Shown: piece by piece, positions 6,492 to 12,218 of the stretch
How the letters are laid out: each line of letters opens with the position of its first letter
Numbering within the stretch: position 1 is the stretch's first letter
Source: CAURNT01 sp963526495
GTDB lineage: Bacteria > Fusobacteriota > Fusobacteriia > Fusobacteriales > Leptotrichiaceae
NCBI GenBank assembly: GCA_963526495.1
Contig: CAURNT010000033.1
Coordinates: forward strand, 1 to 12,218
Direction of reading: 5' to 3'
Length of the DNA: 12,218 nt
Notes under the pieces: model-generated
What the model was told of the DNA's origin: nothing
Databases searched by the model: none
Seen by the model: only the letters and a program-made list of their open reading frames with translations
Program-made: the position numbers and the translations under genes

Positions 6492-7806
6492 AAAAAGTGT
6501 TAAAATGTTTGAGACAGTAATGGTATGGCTTTTATCTCTTTGTTTAATAACGCAACTTCTTTTAGTATTTAAGATTATGGATTTAGCATATAATTTAAAA
6601 GGAAGTATAACGAATCAAACAGATTTTATAACATTAGTGACTAAACTTTCAACAAAAAGTGTAGATTTAAAAGCTATACAATTTTTGGGAGCTACAAATC
6701 GTTTATTTTTATTGATTTTGTTATTTGTATTTGCTGCCTTCATAGTTTATAGAGTGATTAAAAAAGAAAATAATAGATTATTACAAGCTAGCACTGTTAT
6801 GATATGGGTATCATCTATGAGTACTGTTTTTTATGTATATATTACAAGAGATGTATTTTATGCTTTAAATAGTATAACAACAGGAGAATATGGTTTAAGT
6901 TTTGAAAATGCAATGTATTTATTAGGAAGAGTTCAAAAAATAATTGATTTTAGAGATATAATAATAATATTGTTATTTATAATTCTATTTTCAACATTGG
7001 GTGCAATAATTCTAAATATTAGAGAGATATTAGATAAATCAGATGATATTAAATTTGCTAAATTAAATTTAGGTATATTTTTATCATCAATTATTCTTTT
7101 ATTTTCTTTAGTATCATGGAATTTATATATTAATTATTCTGTTAAACAATTTAATCCTTTAGAATATATGGTTAAAAACTATATTCATAATAATGATGAT
7201 GTATATTTAGTTGGTAGTATAAATATGAAGAAAGTTAATGCAAATAATATAGACCCAGCTTTTAGAATGCTATATCTAAAAGGAGTTAATTATGAAGTTG
7301 AAAATCCAGAACAAGCTTTAGTTGGAAATGAAGAAAAATCAATTAATGTTAGTTATGATGTAGATAATAAGGAATTTTTAGGTTTAAAAACAGGGAATCT
7401 TAAAACAAAAGTATACATAGATAAAGTTCCTAAAATAGTAAATAACATATCAAATGTAAATATTAATAGTTTATTTAATTTTTTAAATGAATATGATGGA
7501 AGATATATATCTAAAAGTATACATGATGATATTACAGGTATATATGAAGGTAATGCAAAAGATGGTAAAAAAGAATACTATATTTTAGAAAAAGTTGATA
7601 AAGATCAATTAAGTATTACAGAAATAGTAGGTTTAAATAATATTAATATTGTCTATAAATTAATATATATAGGTGTTATGTATGAACAAAATTCTAATAT
7701 TGTAGGATTTGAAGCATTAAATAACTTTGAAGCACAAAAAATATATATAGATAAAGAAGAGTTAATTAATGTACTTAAATCAAATAATATAGTAAAAGTT
7801 AAATGA
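6484..7806 (+). CDS. Five-helix membrane protein with large extracytoplasmic domain
   Basis: I do not recognise a family. Five hydrophobic segments are visible at about residues 10-31, 73-92, 102-121, 158-178 and 195-216. The positive-inside rule (MFKKSVK at the start, RVIKKENNR after helix 2) puts the N-terminus in the cytoplasm and the roughly 220-residue C-terminal part outside. That part is rich in Asn, Asp, Lys and Ile and has no cysteine cluster, catalytic motif or sorting signal that I can identify. There is no cleavable signal peptide. It lies between the phosphoesterase, which it overlaps by 8 nt, and pheS. The strong GGAGG site and ordinary base composition argue for a real, expressed gene. 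A transport or sensing role would be guesswork. Confidence 0.85.
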   Translation: MFKKSVKMFETVMVWLLSLCLITQLLLVFKIMDLAYNLKGSITNQTDFITLVTKLSTKSVDLKAIQFLGATNRLFLLILLFVFAAFIVYRVIKKENNRLLQASTVMIWVSSMSTVFYVYITRDVFYALNSITTGEYGLSFENAMYLLGRVQKIIDFRDIIIILLFIILFSTLGAIILNIREILDKSDDIKFAKLNLGIFLSSIILLFSLVSWNLYINYSVKQFNPLEYMVKNYIHNNDDVYLVGSINMKKVNANNIDPAFRMLYLKGVNYEVENPEQALVGNEEKSINVSYDVDNKEFLGLKTGNLKTKVYIDKVPKIVNNISNVNINSLFNFLNEYDGRYISKSIHDDITGIYEGNAKDGKKEYYILEKVDKDQLSITEIVGLNNINIVYKLIYIGVMYEQNSNIVGFEALNNFEAQKIYIDKEELINVLKSNNIVKVK

Positions 7807-7821
7807 TGAAGTGGAGGAAAA

Positions 7822-8838
7822 ATGTTTGATGATTTAAAAAAAATAAGAGAAGAAGCTCTTAAAGAGATACAAGATATATCTTCTATTGAAGGATTTAATG
7901 AATTAAGAATTAAATACTTTGGTAAAAAAGGTCTATTCACTTCTGCTATGAAAGAAATAGGGAATATTGTAGCTGAAAAAAGAAAAGAATATGGGGCTGT
8001 TGCAAATGAGTTTAGAAATGAAATACAAAACGATATAGATGCTAAACTTGAAGTGTTAAAAAAAGAAGTAAAAAAAGCAAGATTAGAATCTGAGATTATA
8101 GATATATCTTTACCAGGAAGAAGTTTAGAAAAATCTAGTTTACACCCAATTACTAAAACTTTAATAGAAGTTAAAGAAATTATGAGTGAAATGGGATTTG
8201 ATATAGTTGATGGGCCTGAAGTTGAAGAGGTAAAATTAAATTTTGATGCATTAAACATACCTAAAACTCACCCTTCAAGAGAATTGACAGATACGTTCTA
8301 TATAAATGATGATGTAATATTAAGAACTCAAACATCACCAGTTCAAATTAGATATATGAAAGAACATAAACCACCATTTAAAATGATATCTATAGGTAAG
8401 GTATATAGACCAGATTATGATGTTTCTCATACACCTATGTTTCATCAAATAGAAGGTTTAATGGTTGGAGAGGATGTATCTTTCTCTAACTTTAAGGCAA
8501 TACTTGAAAGTGTTGTAAGAAGAATATTTGGTAGTGATAGAAACGTAAGGTTTAGACCTCACTTTTTCCCTTTTACTGAACCAAGTGCAGAAATGGATGT
8601 AGAATGTGGAGTATGTAGAGGTAAAGGTTGTAGAACATGTAAGGGAACTGGATGGCTTGAAATATTAGGTTCAGGTATGGTTAATGTTAAGGTTCTTGAA
8701 TATGCCGGAATAGATGGAGAAAAATATCAAGGATTTGCTTTTGGTATAGGAGTTGAAAGAATTACTATGTTGAAATATGGAATAAATGACTTAAGAGCTT
8801 TCTTTGAAAATGATATTAGATTTTTAGAACAGTTTTAA
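7822..8838 (+). CDS. pheS: Phenylalanyl-tRNA synthetase alpha subunit
   Basis: This is the catalytic subunit of the (alpha-beta)2 class II enzyme that charges tRNA-Phe with phenylalanine. An N-terminal coiled-coil region (about 1-85) precedes the catalytic core. Motif 1 lies around 110-135 (HPITKTLIEVKEIM). Motif 2 is at 196-215 with R196 in RPDYDVSHTPMFHQIEG. Motif 3 is near 304-320, GFAFGIGVERITML, with R313. A306 corresponds to the amino-acid-pocket Ala294 of E. coli. Four cysteines (C262, C265, C270, C273) form a CxxC...CxxC cluster seen in many bacterial PheS proteins. GGAGG (7813-7817) lies 4 nt before the ATG. The 15-nt gap upstream leaves no room for a T-box or attenuator, so control differs from the usual Firmicute pheST operon. 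Confidence 0.98.
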   Translation: MFDDLKKIREEALKEIQDISSIEGFNELRIKYFGKKGLFTSAMKEIGNIVAEKRKEYGAVANEFRNEIQNDIDAKLEVLKKEVKKARLESEIIDISLPGRSLEKSSLHPITKTLIEVKEIMSEMGFDIVDGPEVEEVKLNFDALNIPKTHPSRELTDTFYINDDVILRTQTSPVQIRYMKEHKPPFKMISIGKVYRPDYDVSHTPMFHQIEGLMVGEDVSFSNFKAILESVVRRIFGSDRNVRFRPHFFPFTEPSAEMDVECGVCRGKGCRTCKGTGWLEILGSGMVNVKVLEYAGIDGEKYQGFAFGIGVERITMLKYGINDLRAFFENDIRFLEQF

Positions 8839-8848
8839 TGGAGGAAAT

Positions 8849-11260
8849 ATGTTAATTTCACTTAATTGGTTAAAAGATTATATTAATCTTGATGAAAATA
8901 TAGATATAAAAGAATTGGAAAATGCTTTAACTATGATAGGTCAAGAGGTTGAAAATATTGAATTACAAGGAGAAAATTTAAAAAATATTTTAACTTCTAA
9001 AATCTTAGAGTTGAAAATGCATCCAGATTCAGATCACTTAACTGTATGCCAGGTAGATAATGGTTCTTTTGTTTCACAAGTTGTATGTGGAGCTAGTAAT
9101 CATAAAGAAGGTGATATAGTTGCTATGGCACAAGTTGGTGCTAAGCTTAGTGAAGATTTTGTTATAAAAAAAGGTAAGATAAGAGGAATAGAGTCTAACG
9201 GTATGTTATGCTCTGAAACAGAACTTGGAGTGGGTAATGATAATTCAGGTATAATAATATTCCCTAAAGATACAAAATTAGGTATTCCTTTAAATGAATA
9301 CTATAATTTAAATGATATTATATTTGAACTAGAAATAACACCTAATAGACCTGATTGTTTATCTCACATTGGTATAGCTAGGGAACTTTCAGCTTACTAT
9401 AATACTGAGTTAAAAATACCTAAAATTAATAATCATAAAGTTTCTGAAGAACTTATTGATATTAATATAAAAGATAATTTATCAAAGAGATATATGGCTC
9501 GTGTTATTAAAAATGTAAAAGTTGGACCATCACCAAAATGGCTTGTTAGTAAATTGGCTTCTATGGGAATAAGAAGTATAAATAATTTAGTAGATATTTC
9601 TAATTTTGTTATGATAGAAACAAATCAACCTAATCATATATTTGATTTTGATAAATTGAAGTCTAATAAAATTATAGTAGATAAAGCTAGAAATGATGAA
9701 AAATTTACTACTTTAGATTCTAAAGAAAGAATTTTATCAAATGATGATATAGTAATTAGAAATGGGGAAGAAGTAATAGCACTTGCAGGTGTTATGGGTG
9801 GAGAAAATACAGAAGTAAGTGAAAATACTAATAATATATTAATAGAATTAGCTCATTTTGATAATATCTCAGTTAGAAGAACAAGTAGAAGACATTCTTT
9901 AATTAGTGAATCTTCATATAGATTTGAAAGAGCTGTGGATACTGAAAACTTTGATTATGTTATGAATAGATTAACTGATTTAATTGTTGAAATAGCAGGT
10001 GGAGAAGTTTGTGATATAAATGATGTATATCCTGTTAAAAAAGAGAAAAATATATGTCAATTATCTTTAGATAGAATGAATAGATTTATAGGTAAGGTTA
10101 TTCCAAAAGAAAAAGTTATAGAAATATTTAATAAATTAGAAATAAAAGTTGTTGATAAAGGAGATACTTTAGAATTAACAGCTCCAAGTTTTAGAGGAGA
10201 TTTAATTAATCAGTTTGATTATTTTGAAGAAGTAATACGTATGTATGGTTTTGATAATATAGAAAATAAAATGCCTAAAATTACTCTTTCAGAAAATAGA
10301 TTAAACGATACAACTAAATATACAACAGATATTAAAGTGCTTGTTTCTAATTTAGGGTTAAGAGAGGTTATAAATTACTCATTTATACCGGCGAATTCAT
10401 TTGAAAAACTTAATATGAATATAGATTCTGAAAATATAATAACTTTAAAAAATCCTATAGTTGAAGAATTTTCGGTTTTAAGACCTACTTTAATGTATAG
10501 TTTATTAAAAAATGTTAAGGATAATTTAAATAGAGGTCAAGAAGATATTAGATTTTTTGAGCTTTCTAAGAGATTTGTTTTATCTGATGATAAAATAGAA
10601 AAATCTGTATATATTAATGAAAAAAGAGTGAGTGAAAGAGAAACTTTAGGAATAGTTCTTAGTGGCTCATTTACTAAAAATTTATGGGCACCTAAACCTG
10701 AAAGTTATGATTTCTTTGATATGAAAGGTATAGTTGAAGCTATGTTTGATAAGTTGAATTTTAAATCTTATCAACTTAGAAGAAGTGTAAATTCTTCATA
10801 TCATCCTGGAAGAAGTGTTGATTTATTTGTAGGTAAAGAGTTAATTGGAACGTTTGGTGAAATACATCCTGATGTTTTAGAAAATATGGAAATTGATAGA
10901 AATCGTGTTATATATGCTGAAATTTATTTAGATTTATTATCAAAATATATTAATAAAGGAATAAAATATAAGGGATTAAGTAAATATCAATCTGTTCCTA
11001 GAGATATTGCTGTTGTTGTAAAAGAAGAAGTTTTAGTAGGGGATATGATTAAATCTATACAAAAAGTAGATAAATTAATAGAAAAAGTTGAATTATTTGA
11101 TATTTATAGAGGTATAGGAGTTAAACTTGGGTTTAAATCAGTTGCTATAAGTATAGTTATGAGAGATGATAATAAGACTCTTGAAGAAAAAGATATTAAT
11201 AGTGTTATGGATAAAATAGTAGGAAAACTAAAAAAAGAATTTGATGCGGAATTAAGATAA
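8849..11260 (+). CDS. pheT: Phenylalanyl-tRNA synthetase beta subunit
   Basis: This subunit pairs with PheS, helps bind tRNA-Phe and carries the editing site that removes Tyr-tRNA-Phe. Domains in order: an OB-fold tRNA-binding domain at about 39-150 (HPDSDHLTVCQVD, VVCGASNH), a B3/B4 editing domain at about 205-375, a B5 domain at about 400-475 (FRGDLINQFDYFEEVIRMYGFDNI), a catalytic-like core at about 480-690, and a C-terminal FDX-ACB anticodon-binding domain at about 710-803 (PRDIAVVV, LEEKDINSVMDKIV). At 803 aa it is full length for the bacterial family and includes the N-terminal OB domain that some short forms lack. GGAGG (8840-8844) starts 2 nt after the pheS stop, 4 nt before the ATG. 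Confidence 0.98.
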   Translation: MLISLNWLKDYINLDENIDIKELENALTMIGQEVENIELQGENLKNILTSKILELKMHPDSDHLTVCQVDNGSFVSQVVCGASNHKEGDIVAMAQVGAKLSEDFVIKKGKIRGIESNGMLCSETELGVGNDNSGIIIFPKDTKLGIPLNEYYNLNDIIFELEITPNRPDCLSHIGIARELSAYYNTELKIPKINNHKVSEELIDINIKDNLSKRYMARVIKNVKVGPSPKWLVSKLASMGIRSINNLVDISNFVMIETNQPNHIFDFDKLKSNKIIVDKARNDEKFTTLDSKERILSNDDIVIRNGEEVIALAGVMGGENTEVSENTNNILIELAHFDNISVRRTSRRHSLISESSYRFERAVDTENFDYVMNRLTDLIVEIAGGEVCDINDVYPVKKEKNICQLSLDRMNRFIGKVIPKEKVIEIFNKLEIKVVDKGDTLELTAPSFRGDLINQFDYFEEVIRMYGFDNIENKMPKITLSENRLNDTTKYTTDIKVLVSNLGLREVINYSFIPANSFEKLNMNIDSENIITLKNPIVEEFSVLRPTLMYSLLKNVKDNLNRGQEDIRFFELSKRFVLSDDKIEKSVYINEKRVSERETLGIVLSGSFTKNLWAPKPESYDFFDMKGIVEAMFDKLNFKSYQLRRSVNSSYHPGRSVDLFVGKELIGTFGEIHPDVLENMEIDRNRVIYAEIYLDLLSKYINKGIKYKGLSKYQSVPRDIAVVVKEEVLVGDMIKSIQKVDKLIEKVELFDIYRGIGVKLGFKSVAISIVMRDDNKTLEEKDINSVMDKIVGKLKKEFDAELR

Positions 11261-11262
11261 TT

Positions 11263-11934
11263 ATGAAATATGCTATATTTTTAAATGGTGAATATCCTGA
11301 ATTTATAGAAGAATATAAAGAATTATTAAAAGATAGAGTAATATATTGTGCAGATGGAGGAGCGAATTTTGCGTATAGAGAAAGAATATTACCTAATGTA
11401 ATATTAGGGGATCTTGATTCTATAACTTCTGAAGCTTTAGAATATTTTAGATCAAATAATGTAAGGATAGTTAAATTTTCTGGAGATAAAGATTATACTG
11501 ATTTTGAATTAGTTTTGATGGATATATTAAATCTCAGTTATGATATGAATACGAGATTTAATGATGAAATAATACAAATAAAAACGGATATAGATGCTGT
11601 TGTTTTTGGAGCTACAGGTTATAGAGTTGATATGACTTTATCTAATTTGAAATTATTAGAAAATAATCCTAATATGGTTTTTATTACATCTTCTAATGAA
11701 TATGTAGTGTATATTGATAAAAAATATGAAATAAAAGATAAAAAAGGATATATTGCATCACCTGTTCCATTTACTAATATTAAATCTTTAACGCTTAAAG
11801 GATTTGTATATAATTTAGAGAATAAAGATATACCATCAACTACGGGATTAGTTAGTAATGTGGTAGCAGAAAATTTAGCAACCATAGAATGTATTGAAGG
11901 TAAAATTCTTTTATTTTTAAGAAAAGAAAATTAA
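11263..11934 (+). CDS. thiN: Thiamine pyrophosphokinase
   Basis: It transfers pyrophosphate from ATP to thiamine to give thiamine diphosphate, the cofactor form, in the cytoplasm. The N-terminal catalytic domain has ADGGAN (30-35), the acidic GDLDS (49-53), and DKDYTDFEL (75-83), equivalent to the family KDxTDxE. GATGYRVDMTLSN (116-128) corresponds to the usual GG-R-DH-hxN motif, but the His after D123 is Met. The C-terminal substrate-binding beta-domain includes STTGLVSN near 190. The length of 223 aa fits the bacterial family. It starts 2 nt after the pheT stop; only weak GGA/AAG elements precede the ATG, so it probably depends on translational coupling. No TPP riboswitch is visible, so thiamine level probably does not control it here. 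Confidence 0.92.
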   Translation: MKYAIFLNGEYPEFIEEYKELLKDRVIYCADGGANFAYRERILPNVILGDLDSITSEALEYFRSNNVRIVKFSGDKDYTDFELVLMDILNLSYDMNTRFNDEIIQIKTDIDAVVFGATGYRVDMTLSNLKLLENNPNMVFITSSNEYVVYIDKKYEIKDKKGYIASPVPFTNIKSLTLKGFVYNLENKDIPSTTGLVSNVVAENLATIECIEGKILLFLRKEN

Positions 11935-11976
11935 ATTTTAACAATTAAATTAGAAAACTTAGTTATAAAATAAAAA

Positions 11977-12019
11977 GGAGTGAAAATTAAAATAAAATTA
12001 AAATTCACTCCATTTTTTT
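11977..12019 (+). terminator. Operon terminator, probably bidirectional
   Basis: An 8-bp perfect stem, GGAGTGAA (11977-11984) with TTCACTCC (12004-12011), encloses a 19-nt A+T loop, followed after one A by seven T (12013-12019). On the left the stem is preceded by AAAAA (11972-11976), so the complement has a T-run too. It ends the thiN transcript and may also stop minus-strand transcription from the right. The long loop makes it somewhat weaker than a compact hairpin. Confidence 0.85.
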
Positions 12020-12086
12020 AGACTTTTTCACTTTTTATATTCTATTTGTGGACAGCCTTTTTTTTATAAATTTTTTAATCTTATAA

Positions 12087-12110
12087 TTATAAATGAAAAA
12101 TCATTTATAA
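12087..12110. repeat. Perfect 10-bp inverted repeat
   Basis: TTATAAATGA (12087-12096) and TCATTTATAA (12101-12110) form a perfect stem with a 4-nt AAAA loop. It begins 4 nt beyond the minus-strand stop codon at 12115-12117. No T-run follows directly on either strand, so it is not a standard terminator. It may stabilise the 3' end of a minus-strand mRNA. Confidence 0.55.
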
Positions 12111-12114
12111 AAAA

Positions 12115-12218
12115 CTAAAATCTAGCTTTTTCATAAATATACTCATTTATTATTTCTCCATTTTCATCATATTATTTATAGTTTCCAACTCTCCCTCTTT
12201 CTACCCTCTTTATTTTTA
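12115..12218 (-). pseudogene. C-terminal remnant of a MORN/YwqK-like protein
   Basis: Reading the minus strand leftward from the window edge, one frame gives KIKRVERGRVGNYK, an in-frame TAA (complement at 12172-12174), then YDENGEIINEYIYEKARF and a TAG stop (12115-12117). The part after the TAA matches the classic MORN-type repeat pattern 'GxWKxYDENGxIxxExxYxxG' of YwqK-family proteins, which some databases label toxin-antitoxin antitoxins. A single TAT-to-TAA change would explain the interruption. Either the gene is broken or it now ends at the earlier stop. The rest lies outside the window, so family assignment rests on about 30 residues. Confidence 0.45.

Larger units (their letters stand above)
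680..11934 (+). other. Putative eight-gene operon gyrB-gyrA-usp-yfcE-mem-pheS-pheT-thiN
   Basis: Eight genes run in one direction with gaps of 21, 12, 4, -8, 15, 10 and 2 nt. I see no terminator hairpin between them and no gap large enough for a leader-type regulator. A promoter precedes gyrB and a terminator follows thiN. Internal promoters inside coding sequence are possible and cannot be excluded in such A+T-rich DNA. Confidence 0.7.

Noticed and set aside
7807..7821. T-box or phenylalanine attenuator before pheS
   Set aside because: Only 15 nt separate the genes, just enough for the ribosome binding site.
7653..8258. Minus-strand 201-codon frame across the membrane protein and pheS
   Set aside because: It covers the conserved pheS start on the opposite strand and has no ribosome binding site or recognisable motif.
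11256..11263. TPP riboswitch before thiN
   Set aside because: The gap is 2 nt and no TPP aptamer core is visible in the end of pheT.
11619..11885. Minus-strand 88-codon frame inside thiN
   Set aside because: It is a shadow of the thiN C-terminal domain.
12045..12058. DnaA-box-like or insertion-sequence-end-like string (complement CTGTCCACA, GGCTGTCCAC)
   Set aside because: It is a single imperfect match with no cluster, no partner inverted repeat and no transposase in the window.

Overview
Organism. The DNA is very A+T-rich: third codon positions are mostly A or T, and AGA is the usual arginine codon. It uses the standard genetic code (TGG for Trp, TGA as stop) and strong GGAGG-type ribosome binding sites. 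Together with a 36-base type II CRISPR repeat and a MORN/YwqK-like remnant at the right edge, this suggests a low-G+C Fusobacteriota member, possibly Leptotrichiaceae (Streptobacillus/Sneathia/Leptotrichia type). The phylum call is inference; a low-G+C Firmicute is not excluded.

Layout. Positions 1-277 are the 3' end of a CRISPR array: one cut repeat, four identical full repeats and four 30-nt spacers. No cas gene is in the window. Immediately downstream on the same strand (about 326-427) lies a clear tracrRNA gene that standard annotation would usually miss. It has its own promoter, an anti-repeat that pairs with the array repeat with a Cas9-style internal bulge, a small nexus-like hairpin, two further hairpins and a Rho-independent terminator. 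Positions 428-679 are an A-tract-rich intergenic region ending in the promoter and ribosome binding site of gyrB.

Positions 680-11934 hold eight + strand genes with gaps of 2-21 nt or an 8-nt overlap and no internal terminator, so probably one operon. The order is gyrB, gyrA (DNA gyrase), a two-domain UspA-like protein, a YfcE/MJ0936-type metallophosphoesterase, a five-helix membrane protein with a large outer domain, pheS, pheT (phenylalanyl-tRNA synthetase) and thiN (thiamine pyrophosphokinase). The operon ends at a hairpin terminator (11977-12019) that could work in both directions. On the minus strand at the right edge is the C-terminal end of a degraded MORN/YwqK-like gene.

How it fits together. 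Gyrase subunits and PheRS subunits are each made from adjacent, tightly spaced genes, as expected for heteromeric enzymes. The three poorly characterised proteins between them have no visible link to either complex. The most interesting part is the left end: the array and tracrRNA are in tandem on one strand, so a readthrough transcript could join the last spacer-repeat to the tracrRNA and form a natural single-guide-like RNA.
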